Assembly (NCBI GenBank): GCA_963801475.1
Contig: CAWDEX010000001.1
Location: forward strand, 2,542,001 to 2,606,000
Reading direction: 5' to 3'
DNA length: 64,000 bases
Source of the DNA: DAOMFB01 sp963801475
GTDB taxonomy: Bacteria; Acidobacteriota; Thermoanaerobaculia; UBA5066
The notes under the pieces are model-generated. The model was given only the letters and a program-made list of their open reading frames with translations. It was not told the DNA's origin and did no database searches. Below are positions 46,293-56,409 of the stretch, in pieces. Position 1 is the stretch's first letter, and each line of letters opens with the position of its first letter. The translations under genes and the position numbers were made by a program.

Positions 46293-46597
46293 CAGGGTTC
46301 GGGCGGCGCCACGGCGCATGCGCGCCGAAACGGGGCGAGGGATTCTAACTCCGCGGGCTCCGGCTCCGCGCGCATCGCCCGAAACCAAGGTCCTTCTTGT
46401 CTCGTAACGAGAGCCGGGCTGTCGGAAGGTGGGTCGATGACCGACTCGAGACTCTTTGAAGGGATTTCCTCTGCGACCTCGGTCTTCGCTAAGTACGAAG
46501 GGGTCTGGGATGCCGAGACGGAGATCCGGACGGTTCATCGAGGAAAAGGCTGAACCGCCCGCGATATAGTTCTCCGCAGGGACCAGGGGAGAAACCG
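46293..46597. other. divergent intergenic region with 13-bp palindrome
   Basis: 305 bases between the divergent PTS-HTH and DUF433 genes. TCTCGT-A-ACGAGA (46400-46412) is a perfect inverted repeat and a candidate operator. A 38-codon plus-strand frame from 46438 exists but has no RBS or recognisable sequence. No tRNA or conserved RNA was seen. Confidence 0.5.
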
Positions 46598-47308
46598 GTG
46601 AAAAGCACAGAGATCGACATTTACGGGGGTCGTGATCCGCGAGATATCCCCTTCTACGCGGTTCGAGAGGCTTCCCTCTGCCTCGACCTGAACCCCGCGA
46701 CGCTGAGAAGCTGGGCGCTCGGCCGGAAGTATCAGGTCCGCTCTGGCCAGAAGAAGGCCGAGGCTCTCCTCGAGCTCCCTGAGCCTGGGAACCCTATGCT
46801 CTCCTTTGTCAACCTCATGGAAGCGCAGTTCCTGCGGGCGCTGCGCCGCGAACATGATTTCTCCATGCAGCACATCCGGAAGGCCCTCGTGGTGCTGCCG
46901 AGCTACCACTCCCAGCCTCATCCGCTCGCCTTCGTCGACTTCCTGACGGACGGCATCGACCTCTTCGTCCGGAAGTTCGGAAAGCTGATCGACCTGAACC
47001 GCCCGGAGCAGATCCTCATTGAGAAGCTGCTCGAGTCGTACCTCCGGCGGATCGACCGCGACGCGACGGGCCCGATCCGTTTCTTTCCCGTCGTGGTCTC
47101 GGACAGCGAAAAGCCCATCTCCGTGGATCCCCGTGTTGCGTTCGGCCACCCCGTCGTGGCCGGGACAGGGGTCCGCACGGAAGTCCTCAGCGGGAGAGTT
47201 GCGGCCGGCGACAGCGTCGAAGCCGTTGCGGAAGACCTTGGCCTCACGAAAGAGCAAGTCGAACAGGCCGTCGCGTTCGAGCAGCGGGCGAAGCGGAAAG
47301 CGGCCTGA
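46598..47308 (+). CDS. DUF433 domain protein (VapB45-type antitoxin-like)
   Basis: 236 residues from GTG 46598. The C-terminal 60 residues (VDPRVAFGHPVVAGTGVRTEVL, then EDLGLTKEQVEQAVAFE) are the DUF433 domain found in VapB45-type antitoxins; the N-terminal part (YAVREASLCLDLNPATLRSW) looks like a MerR-type HTH. These are usually next to a PIN-like or DUF5615 toxin gene, but none follows; the 50 bases to hsdM hold only a weak hairpin. Possibly a regulator or orphan antitoxin. Confidence 0.75.
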   Translation: MKSTEIDIYGGRDPRDIPFYAVREASLCLDLNPATLRSWALGRKYQVRSGQKKAEALLELPEPGNPMLSFVNLMEAQFLRALRREHDFSMQHIRKALVVLPSYHSQPHPLAFVDFLTDGIDLFVRKFGKLIDLNRPEQILIEKLLESYLRRIDRDATGPIRFFPVVVSDSEKPISVDPRVAFGHPVVAGTGVRTEVLSGRVAAGDSVEAVAEDLGLTKEQVEQAVAFEQRAKRKAA

Positions 47309-47358
47309 CACCTCGGGGCTGCCCCCCTTCTTTCTCGACGCAGCAGTTCGTTCTTCGC

Positions 47359-48783
47359 TCACGCCCCGTTCCCGTTCTCCAGCAGCGCCAGCACCTGCTT
47401 CAGCTCCTCGACCGCGCCATCCAGCTCCGCGATGGCATCGGTCACCAGCTCCTCGGGCTCCGGCAGGTCGTCGGCGTCGTCGAGCGACTCTTCCTTCAGC
47501 CACTTGAAGCCGTCGAGCTTGAAGTCGCGCTTCTTGACCTCGGCGATCTCGAAGGACCGCCAGCGGTCTTCCTTCGACTGCTCGGGCTTCCTCTTGCTGC
47601 CGCCGTTCGGGTCGGCGCCGTAGCACTTCTCGAACTCGGCGAAGTGCTCCGGCGTCAGCGGCCGGTCCTTCTTCGTGATGCCGGGGACGTTCGTCCGGGC
47701 GTCGTAGATCCAGACCGTCTCGGTCGGGCGCCCCTTCGTGAAGAAGACGACGTTCGCCTTCACGCCCTGGCTGTACGGCGTGAACGTGCCGCGCGGCAGG
47801 CGCAGGACGGTGTGCAGGTCGCAGTCTTCGCAGAGGATCTTGAAGACCTCGCCGGCCTGGTCGGCGAAGAGGCAGTTGTCGGGCAGGACGACCGCCGCCC
47901 GGCCGCCGGGCTTCAGGATCGTCAGGACGTGCTGGAGGAAGTTGAGCTGCTTGTTCGAGGTCGCGACCGTGAAGTCGTCGCGGTCGGGCGCCTGGTTCGC
48001 GCCCTTCGTCCCGAACGGCGGATTCGTCAGGACGACGTCGAACCGCTCGGAGCCGGGCGCCTCGTAGATGGTGTCGCCGAGGTCGATCTGCGGCTCGACG
48101 CCGTGGAGGTAGAGGTTCATCAGCGCCAGCCGGCGCGGCCGGGCGACGAGGTCCTGGCCGAAGTAGGTCTTCGTCCTGCACGCGCTTCGCGACGCTCGCG
48201 GTCGAGCGCGCCGCCCTTCGTCTGGTCGATGAGCCACTCGTAGGCGGCGACGAGGAAGCCGCCGGTGCCGCAGGCCGGGTCGCAGATCGTGAACTCGGCG
48301 TGGGCGCGCGGGTCGGGCTTCATGCAGCGGACGATCGACTGGATGAGGACGCGCGGCGTGAAGTACTGGCCGGCGCCCTTCTTCCCCTCGCTCGCGGCCT
48401 TCTCCAGCAGCCCCTCGTAGGCCTCGGCCTTCACGTCGACGTCGAGGCGAGGTCCACTCGGTCTCGTCGATCAGGTTGATGAGCTTCTTGAGGTTGACCG
48501 GGTTGTTGAAGCGGGACTGCGCCTCGGCGTAGATGTCGCCGAGGATGCCCGGCGTCTTCCCGAGCGTGCGGAGCGATGTCGACGTAGTGGTCGGTGAGCT
48601 CGCGTCCCGCTCTTGTCGCGCAGCGTCGGCCAGTCGCATCCCTTCGGGCAGCTCGACTGCCTTCTCGTCGGCCATCTTCAGGAAGAGCAGGTAGGTGATC
48701 TGCTCGATGTAGTCGCCGTAGTCGATGCCGTCGTGGCGCAGGGTGTGGCAGAAGCCCCAGAGCTTCTGGACGACGTCGGTCAT
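47359..48783 (-). pseudogene. hsdM: type I restriction-modification DNA methyltransferase subunit, frameshifted
   Basis: N6-adenine methyltransferase of a type I R-M system. From ATG 48783, MTDVVQKLWGFCHTLRHDGI and the NPPFGTKG (catalytic NPPF) region are in one frame; the SAM-binding ICDPACGTGGF is in another. At least six single-base insertions occur between about 48,170 and 48,640, such as an extra C before GAC in ATG-GAC; the 3' half, to 47359, is intact. Removing the insertions gives a full HsdM. It overlaps the hsdR stop (ATGA). No hsdS follows; the DUF433 gene occupies that place. Confidence 0.85.
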
Positions 48784-51389
48784 GCTGCGATGGCCTCATT
48801 CAGGGCGTGGAGCAGGTCCGGGAGCTTGCCGTCGAACGCGCGGTTCGCGGCGCCCCAGCCGCCCGCGCGTTCGCGAGGACCGGCACGTCCTCGAAGTCGT
48901 CCTGGTCGATCGACAGGTTCGCGACGAGGTGGTCGCGGATGCGGTCGAGCCAGTGCTGCTGGTCCGGCGTGAACGGTCCGGCCGGCGGTCAGACCTCTCG
49001 AAGGCCGCGGTCGACCCGCTCCTCGGCGGTCAGGAGCGGCTCCTCCTCGCGGGCCGCGTGCTTCACCATCGAGATGATGTCGACGAGGGCCTTGTCGTAG
49101 CGCGCTCGTGGGCCTGCTGGAGGCGCTCCACGGTGAAGCGCTCGCGGGCGGCCGCCGAGCAGCTTCGCCGCAGCTCGGTAGAGGGCCTCGGTGCTCCAGT
49201 CCTTGCGGCCGGTCGAGCAGGATGCGCGATGGCCGTCGACCTTCGATGGCGTTCTCGCGCACGAACCGCGCGAAGGCCTGCAGGTAGTCCTCGGGCTTGA
49301 CCGTGCCTCGCGCGAGCAAGCCACTCCGGACGATGACGGTGTCCTCGTAGTCGTCGAGCGCCATGACGAAGGTCCGCTGCGCGGCGCGGGTAGTTCGACG
49401 AGCAGCTCCTGGAACCTCGGGTCGCGGAGGAGCTTCATCGTCGCCGTGAAGTCCCGCTTCAGGAGCTGTCGGAAGGCTCCGCGGCGAACCGGCCGACGTC
49501 GCCGTCGGGATGCCGAAGGCCGGCGAAGAGGTCGCGGGCCTCGCGGCGCCATCTCCTTGTCGATCCGCTGGAGGCGCTTGACGAGGCAGCGGACGTTGTA
49601 GTCGCGGTCCCGGTTCTCCCAGATGTCCTCGATGATCTCGGCGATCGTCCGCGTCGGCTTCTCGGGCGGCTCGGCCGTGATCGCCGGTGGCCTGCCGGAA
49701 GTACTCGAGCAGCGTGCCGTCGAAGCAGTCGAAGACGGTGAAGTGCGACTTGTCGGGGAACTTCTCGCCCTTGCGCGTGCCGCGGCCGAGCATCTGCTCG
49801 AAGAGGATGCGCGACTTCACCGGGCGCAGGAAGACGATGAACTCGAGGTCGGGGATGTCGACGCCGGTCGAGAGCAGATCGACCGTGACGACGATGCCCG
49901 GGTTCGGGCGGTTGCGGAACTCGCGGATCCGCTGGAGCGGCCGGTCGACCCGGCCGGTGATCTTCCGGACGAAGTCCTCGCCGCGGCCGAAGACGTCGAC
50001 CGCAAGCTCGACGAGCTGGTCGGCGTGGGAGGTGTGCGGCAGGTCGTTGGCGGCGAAGATGAGCGTCTTCGGGAAGCGGCCGTACCGCTCCTCGTGCTCG
50101 ACGGCGTACTTCTCGGACCTCTTCGAGGATCTTCCGGTTCGAGTCGGGCGAGGTGACGCTCCGCTCGACCTCGGTCGGCGTCGAACGTCCCGCTCGTCCT
50201 CGAGCTCGTCCAGCTGCTCGAGGCCGCGTCTCGGGGTCGACGAGCTCGACCTGCTCGCCTTCCTTCAGGAAGACGCCCTGCATCCGCACGTTCGGACTTG
50301 ATCGGCGACGACGTCGTAGTCGACGAGGTAGCCCTCGCGGACGGCGCGCGGCGTACTCGTACCGGTAGACGACGTCGTTGAAGTAGGCCTTGGTGTGCGC
50401 CGCGGGGGTCGCCGTCAGGCCGATCTTGACGGCGTCGAAGTGGTCGAGCGTGTTTCGCCAGAGCGGACTCTTCGGCCGTCGTGTAGCCGCGGTGGCACTC
50501 GTCGGCGATGACGACATCGAAGGCGTGGATCGGGATGTCGAGCTGCTCGGCGTCGTCGTCGATCTCGTCTCCTTCGCCGCTCCAGACCGCGCCGCGGCCG
50601 AAGAGGTTGATCGCCATCCGCTGGATCGTGCAGACGTAGACGAAGGCGTGCTGCGGCTTCGGGTCGCGTCAGGTACGAGCTCGGCAGGACCTTCGGGTCG
50701 AACTTCTCGTCGTCGTCGAGGTCGTCGCGCTGGAAGCGCTGGCTGTAGACCTCGTAGATCTTGTCGAACTTCTGGTTCGGCTCGGGCTCGAACGAGGCGA
50801 AGGCGCGGACCGCCTGGGCGGCCAGGGCCCGGCGGTCGACGAGGAAGAGGATCCGCTTGCCGACGCCCGACTTCATCAGCCGGTAGACCTCGTTGACCAT
50901 CGTGAAGGTCTTGCCGGTGCCGGTCGCCATCGCGACGAGCATCTGGCGCTTCCGCTCGGCGATGGCCTTCTCGATCGCCGTGTTCGCCGTCGATCTGGTA
51001 GGGCCGCAGCCGCGGATGCGCGTTCGGGTGCGTCGTCGAGCCAGCCGGCAGGCGGCCTCGAAGTCCGCGGCCGAACGCCTCGCGTCAGCGCGGCGGGCGT
51101 GTGGAACGCCGGCGATCTCGCGCGAGCGGTTCAGCTTGTGCCGGACGTCGTGAAACCAGATGACCTCGCCGTTGGTGGAGTAGAGGAACGGGACGCGGTA
51201 GCCGCGGACGTCGATCGGGCCGTCGGTGACGCCCTTCGAGTACCGCTCGGCCTGGGTCAGGACGTTCTGCGGGCCGAGCGTGACCTTCTTCGCCTCGACG
51301 ATGCCGAGGAGCGCCCCGCGACCTCGCGGGGGCCATTTCGAGACGATTCCGGCCGTTTCCGCGGCAGGAGTGGAGCAGACCGCTTTCAC
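48780..51389 (-). pseudogene. hsdR: type I restriction subunit R, N-terminally truncated and multiply frameshifted
   Basis: ATP-dependent restriction/translocase subunit. Pieces in several frames cover VEAKKVTLGPQN (nuclease domain), VAMATGTGKTF (Walker A), VVIADECHRGYTT (DEAD-like), KIGLTATPAAHT, GRGTRKGEKFPDK and the EcoEI_R-like C-terminus to AGGWGAANRAFDGKLPDLL. About 20 single-base insertions lie between 48,800 and 51,100; I could restore continuous protein by dropping one G or C at each site. The frame opens at GTG 51389 right at the DUF748 stop, and the first 60-100 residues of an HsdR are missing. Not functional as written. Confidence 0.85.
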
Positions 51390-54300
51390 CTACTTCAGGG
51401 AGAAGTCGACGCGGCTGGCGCGCGCCTTGTCCTTCGCGGGGCAGGGCGCGCCTCCGGGCTCGAGAACGAAGACACGCGCTCCGTCAACCTTCCCCGGTCC
51501 GACCAGGTAGTCCTTCACCGCGCTGGCGCGGGCGAGGGCGAGCGTCCGGAGGTCGGCGTCGCCGACGGCCGCGTTCGTCAGCATCAGCTTCTCCATCTCC
51601 TCGGCCGGGATGTCCTTCGCGAAGCCGAGCGCGGTCTTCGGCTTCGGGAATTTCTCCTTCTTGTAGGCCCGCTTCAGGTACTCGGGGTACTCGGCCGGAT
51701 CCACGACGACCTCGTCGACGCTCGATGGGGCGGCCCCCTTCTTCACGAGGTCGGCCAGCTTCTGGGCCTTGACCTTCTGCGCGATTCGGTCGCGCCGGAG
51801 CCCTTCGAGGTCCGCCTCTCCGGAGAAGCACCCCGTTGCCTGGAGCTTCAGCGCGGGCCGGTCCTGGAGGGCCTTCGCCAGGGAGTCCAGCTTCTTCTTC
51901 GCTGCGTCGTCGAGCACCGCGACGCCGTCCGCAAAGTCCAACGACGAGTACTCCTCGCCTTTCCCGCCGAGGAGCTTGCCGAGGAGGGCGAAGGGGGCCG
52001 TCGCGGCCTTCGCGATCAGGTTTCCGAGGATCTGCCAGATCACCTTCCCGATCCGGAACTTCGGGTCGTCGAGCGAGCCCTCTATCGGCAGGTCGAGGTC
52101 GATGACCCCGTCCTTGTCCTTCAGGAGGGAGACGGCGAGCCTCACCGGGAGCTTCGTGGCGTCCTTGCTCTCCACCTTCTCGCCGAAGTCGAATCCGGTC
52201 ACGAGAAAGCGGTTCGATGCCACGAGCTTGCGGTTCTGGACCTTGTAGGCCACCTCCATCGTCATCAGGCCGCCTGCGATCTTGTAGCCCGCGTACTTCC
52301 CCGAGTACGGCGTGAAGGCCGCGAGGTCAATGTCGCGGAAGCTGGCCTTGACGTCCGCAAACGTCGCGGCGGCGAGCGGGTTGATCGAGCCGGAGACCTG
52401 GAGGGGCGAGTGGTTCGCGAGGCTGCCTCGGAGGTCCAGCGCGGCCACCGTCCCGTCCGCGGAGGAGAGGCCCGTCACCCGCCCGCCGAGGTTTCCGAGC
52501 GTCGCCGAGTAGTTCGGCCTGATGAAGAAGTCCGCGAGGCCGATCTGCCCCCCCTGCAGCGTCAGCTCGTCGATCCGGACCGGTATGACGGCGCGGGGCT
52601 CGCTCTCGCCGGCCTTCGCCGGTGAGGACGGCGTCGGCGGGACAGGCGTGGGAGCGGCTGCCTCCTCTTCCTCTTTCGGCTCCGGCTTCCCGACGATCTT
52701 CCTGACGTTCACGCTCCCGTCCGCCTCGATCGTGACGTCGCACTCGGCACCGACGGCCGCGACCTGCTTTGCCTCGAAGAAGATCGGGTTGTATCCCGCC
52801 TTCATTCCGGTCGCCGAGAGCGTCTCCCATTTCAGGAAGTCGAGCTTCGTCGTCTGGTCGACGGCGAAAAAGCCCGAAATGAGCGCATCCCCCGAGTAGA
52901 CGACGCTCGCCTTCCCGTTCGCGTCCTCCCGGAGCGAGAGGGTCCCGGCGACGTTCGCCGTACCGCGCGCGAGATCGAGCCTCAGGTTCGGAAGGGCGTA
53001 GGCCTGAAGCGGGACGAGGTCGACGCCCTTTACGTCGAGCCTCAGCTCCGCGTAGGTCGGCGCCATCCCGACCGGCCCCTTCGCCGTCGCGAGCCCCTTT
53101 CCGTCCAGCCCGGCGCGGACGGTGAGCATCGCCCTCGTCCCCGCCTCCGTGGAGACGTTTTCGAGGAGCACGTCGGCCTTCGTGAGCGCGTAGACGGCCG
53201 GGCGGTCGAAGCCCCGGTCGTCGATATCTACCGTGTACCCGGAGAGGCCGAACCTCTTCACCTTGACCGCCCATGGGAGCGACGGAGGCGGAGGCGACGC
53301 GCCCGGCGGAGGTGCAGGTCTGAGCGACATCAGGTCGGCGCGGCCGTCCTTCTCCCGGACGACCGCCAGGAGGCCGGAGGCGCTTTCGATCCTTCCGAGG
53401 ACGACCTCGTGCTTCGCAAGGTCGACCGAGGTTTCCGAAAGGGAGAGCGTCGCCGCCCTGAAGAACGGCTCCTTCTCGCTCTTCTTCCGGAGGCGTGGCG
53501 ACTTCACGGCGACCGAGAGGCCCGAAAGGACGGTATTCGCGTCCTTCCCCGTCGAGAAGCGGTATTCGGTCTTCAGATCGAGGAGGCCGTCCTCGATGAC
53601 GACCGGCACGAACTCGTCGAGGAACGTCGTGTAGCTCTTCAAGGGAACGCCTTCGACAGAAAAGGTCCCCGCGAGAGTGAACGGCTCCATCGAGACCGTC
53701 CCCGCGTTCCGGAACAGCTCTCCCTTGTCCGTTTTCGCCGAGGCTTCGACCGACGCGGCTTTCCCCGGCTCCGTCGAGAACCCCTTCACCGAGGCCGTCA
53801 GCTCTCCGAAAAGAGCGTGAAACGGGGGATGGAACGCGAAGTTGTCGTAATGGACCTTCCCGGCCTCGATCCCCATCTCGGCGATCTCCACGAGGAACGA
53901 CGGGGCGGCTTTGGCCGGCGGCTTTTCGGTCGCCGCTTTCCTCTCCTCGCGCCCCGCGGCCGAGGCGGGGGCTACAAACGCGTTCGCGATGTTGTGCTCC
54001 CCCATCGTCTCGCGGCGGACCCAGAGCTCCGGCGACACGGCCGTCAGGCTCCGGATGCGCGCCTTCCGGCCGAAGACGTCGACGGAGTCGAGGACGGCTT
54101 CGAAGCGGTCCCACGCCATGAGCGGCTGGCCGTTGAGGGAGACGGCCACGTTCCGGAGGGCGCCCGAGCCCGAGACGATCAGGCTCGGCGAACCTTTGTG
54201 CGGCTGCGTGAAAGCGAGCGTCAGCTTCGCGTCGAGGCGCCCGGAGGTGAGCTTCGACGGAGTCTCGGACGGCAGGTAGGAGAGGTAGAAGGGAAGGTCC

Positions 54301-55001
54301 ACATCGTCGAAGACGACGTCGAGCGTCGTCTCGCGTGTCTCGCTGAACGGTTTCGTCTTCCCGTGAAGGGAAAAGGGGGAGCCGTTCACCGTCGCCTCGA
54401 AGGCGGGCTGCGTCGTGATCTCGACCTTCGACGGGATGTTCGAGAGGAAGGGGATGCCGATCCGGAGGTCGCGGACCGTGTGCTTCGTCTGCTTCGGCCG
54501 GTCGTCGAAGTCGACGCTCCCGTCGAAGACCTCGATGTTGTTCAGCGAGAAGCGAAGGGGCTTCGCGGGCTTCCCCTCCTCCCCGGGCTCCGGCTTCGAT
54601 GCCCCGTCCAGGAGGTCCTGGAAGCTGTACCGGCCGTCGGGCCGCCGGACGACCGAGAGGGAGGGCTTCGAGACCCTGACGGCCGACAGGACCGGCCCGC
54701 CCCGGAAGATCGAGGACGACTCGAGGTTCAGGTAAAGCGTTTCGAATGAGAAGAACGGCCCGCCGTCACGGTCCCTGACGGCGAGGTTCCCGAGCGTGGC
54801 CGAGAGGGTGAACGGGTTGATCGAGAGGCTCCCGAGCGCCACGGGGCGTTGCAGCCGCTCGGCCAGCTTCCGCTCCACGACCGGCCGAAGGAGTCGCGGA
54901 AGGGCGAGGAAACCGACGATCGCCCAGAGGAGCAGGAGCCCGCTAACAACGACGAGAAGTCGTTTCAGGCGCGGAAGCCAGACCGTGTCGTTGTGGCTCA
55001 C
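51390..55001 (-). CDS. DUF748/AsmA-like large envelope protein
   Basis: 1,203 residues from GTG 55001. One N-terminal membrane segment (LLVVVSGLLLLWAIVGFLAL) is followed by RPVALGSLSINPFTLSATLG, the DUF748 entry motif, and long beta-rich repeats as in AsmA-type lipid transfer proteins of the periplasm. The C-terminal 150 residues include an OmpA-like part (VLDDAAKKKLDSLAKALQDRP) typical of DUF748. Ends naturally at VDFSLK. Divergent from the efflux adaptor gene; function in envelope lipid or antibiotic resistance is inferred from the family. Confidence 0.85.
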   Translation of the reverse strand: MSHNDTVWLPRLKRLLVVVSGLLLLWAIVGFLALPRLLRPVVERKLAERLQRPVALGSLSINPFTLSATLGNLAVRDRDGGPFFSFETLYLNLESSSIFRGGPVLSAVRVSKPSLSVVRRPDGRYSFQDLLDGASKPEPGEEGKPAKPLRFSLNNIEVFDGSVDFDDRPKQTKHTVRDLRIGIPFLSNIPSKVEITTQPAFEATVNGSPFSLHGKTKPFSETRETTLDVVFDDVDLPFYLSYLPSETPSKLTSGRLDAKLTLAFTQPHKGSPSLIVSGSGALRNVAVSLNGQPLMAWDRFEAVLDSVDVFGRKARIRSLTAVSPELWVRRETMGEHNIANAFVAPASAAGREERKAATEKPPAKAAPSFLVEIAEMGIEAGKVHYDNFAFHPPFHALFGELTASVKGFSTEPGKAASVEASAKTDKGELFRNAGTVSMEPFTLAGTFSVEGVPLKSYTTFLDEFVPVVIEDGLLDLKTEYRFSTGKDANTVLSGLSVAVKSPRLRKKSEKEPFFRAATLSLSETSVDLAKHEVVLGRIESASGLLAVVREKDGRADLMSLRPAPPPGASPPPPSLPWAVKVKRFGLSGYTVDIDDRGFDRPAVYALTKADVLLENVSTEAGTRAMLTVRAGLDGKGLATAKGPVGMAPTYAELRLDVKGVDLVPLQAYALPNLRLDLARGTANVAGTLSLREDANGKASVVYSGDALISGFFAVDQTTKLDFLKWETLSATGMKAGYNPIFFEAKQVAAVGAECDVTIEADGSVNVRKIVGKPEPKEEEEAAAPTPVPPTPSSPAKAGESEPRAVIPVRIDELTLQGGQIGLADFFIRPNYSATLGNLGGRVTGLSSADGTVAALDLRGSLANHSPLQVSGSINPLAAATFADVKASFRDIDLAAFTPYSGKYAGYKIAGGLMTMEVAYKVQNRKLVASNRFLVTGFDFGEKVESKDATKLPVRLAVSLLKDKDGVIDLDLPIEGSLDDPKFRIGKVIWQILGNLIAKAATAPFALLGKLLGGKGEEYSSLDFADGVAVLDDAAKKKLDSLAKALQDRPALKLQATGCFSGEADLEGLRRDRIAQKVKAQKLADLVKKGAAPSSVDEVVVDPAEYPEYLKRAYKKEKFPKPKTALGFAKDIPAEEMEKLMLTNAAVGDADLRTLALARASAVKDYLVGPGKVDGARVFVLEPGGAPCPAKDKARASRVDFSLK

Positions 55002-55179
55002 GTCGCTCTCGGGATACTCGGGACGACGAAGTCTACCTCCGGCCAGCGGATTCGTTCTCGATCCCCAACTGAACCTTTCGCTCCGCCTTTCGTATTGGAT
55101 TTCAAGCGAATTGCCATCCTGGGGTTGGGCATTTCTGGCACACCCGGGCGGGCGGTTCCGGATCGGGAAGGAGAGGCCG

Positions 55180-56409
55180 ATGAATCCCAAACGCAAGAGG
55201 TTGATCCTTATCGCTGCGGGGATCCTGATCCTCGGCGGCGCCGGCGCCGTCTTTGCGGCCCGGAGCAAGGAAAAGCCGAAGGACGGGAAGGAAGCCCCCC
55301 TCCCCTTCCGGCTCGGAAAGGTCTCCGCCGAGGACCTCCAGGTGTCGGTCCGCGAGGTGGGGGTCGTCGAGCCCGAGACGAAGGTCGACGTGAAATCGGC
55401 CGTATCGGGCCGCGTCGTCAGCCTAAAGGTCCGCGAAGGAGCCGTCGTGAAGGTGGGCGACCTCCTGGCCGAGGTGGAGCCCGACGTGAATCAGGCCCAG
55501 TCGCTCTCCGACGTCCAGGCCAGCGTGGTCACGGCCGAGCTGACCCTCAAGGACGCCGAGCGTCAGTTCTCCTCGCAGGAGCGGCTCTTCAAGGAAGGGC
55601 TCATCGGGCGGGAGACACTCAAGGACTTCCAGATCAAGCGCGACCTCGCCGCCGACGCCCTCAAGGCCGCACGGACGCGCTACCAGATCGTCCAGGACCG
55701 CGGCATTCCGATCTCCGGAGACGCCTCGACGCAGAAGGCCCGGGTCACGAGCCCGATGAACGGCGTCGTCATCACGAAAGGGGTCGAGCTGGGCGAGACG
55801 GTCACCTCCGGCGTCTCGTCGTTCAACGCCGGGACCGTCCTCTTCACCGTCGCCGACCTGAAGTCGATCATCATCAAGGTCAACCTGAACGAGGTCGACA
55901 TCGCGAAGGTCGCCGTCGGCCAGCCGGTCCGGATCACGCTCGACGCCTATCCCCAGAAGGTCTTTGGCGGGAAGGTCCGCTTCGTCGCCCCGTCCGCCAA
56001 GCTCCTCGAGAAGATCAAGGTCTTCCTCGTCGAGATCGCGCTGGACGACCTGTCGGACGCCTACCGGACCGGCATGAGCGCCAACGTCGAGATCCTCGGG
56101 CAGAAGCGCGAGAAGGCCGTCTCCATCCCGCTCGAGGCGCTCCAGCGGAAGGAAGGCGACACGGTCGTATACCGCCTCAAGGCGAATCTGAAGCCGCCGG
56201 AGATCGAGAAGGCGAAGAAGGGGCTCTCGGGCCGCGGCAAGTTCACCTGGCTCTCCGACAACTGGAAGGACTACTTCGAGGTCGTCCCGGTGAAGGCCGG
56301 CATCGCCACCCTCGAGCGTGTCGAGATCCTCTCGGGAGTCAAGGCCGCCGACCAGGTGGCGCTGGAGGATCCGACGCGCCGCAAGGTGGAGAAGGACGAT
56401 GACAACTAA
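55180..56409 (+). CDS. HlyD/RND-type periplasmic adaptor of MacB-like efflux system
   Basis: 409 residues from ATG 55180 behind GGGAAGGAGAGG. An N-terminal membrane anchor, then a biotinyl-lipoyl motif (DVKSAVSGRVVSLKVREGAVVKVGD, split by a coiled-coil hairpin at about 100-170), the second lipoyl half ARVTSPMNGVVITKGV and beta-barrel domain. Like MacA it would bridge the inner-membrane ABC transporter and an outer-membrane channel not seen here. Its stop overlaps the ATPase start by 11 bases. Confidence 0.9.
   Translation: MNPKRKRLILIAAGILILGGAGAVFAARSKEKPKDGKEAPLPFRLGKVSAEDLQVSVREVGVVEPETKVDVKSAVSGRVVSLKVREGAVVKVGDLLAEVEPDVNQAQSLSDVQASVVTAELTLKDAERQFSSQERLFKEGLIGRETLKDFQIKRDLAADALKAARTRYQIVQDRGIPISGDASTQKARVTSPMNGVVITKGVELGETVTSGVSSFNAGTVLFTVADLKSIIIKVNLNEVDIAKVAVGQPVRITLDAYPQKVFGGKVRFVAPSAKLLEKIKVFLVEIALDDLSDAYRTGMSANVEILGQKREKAVSIPLEALQRKEGDTVVYRLKANLKPPEIEKAKKGLSGRGKFTWLSDNWKDYFEVVPVKAGIATLERVEILSGVKAADQVALEDPTRRKVEKDDDN

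Noticed and set aside
46438..46553. 38-codon plus-strand frame (MTDSRLFEGISSATSVFAKY...)
   Set aside because: No ribosome binding site or recognisable homology; more likely chance in an AT-richer intergenic region. Kept only as a note.
48170..51100. Programmed frameshifting or a recoding system in hsdRM
   Set aside because: There are too many sites, without slippery heptamers or a shared stimulator; insertions in the sequence are a simpler account. Listed as a finding only because the pattern is so regular.
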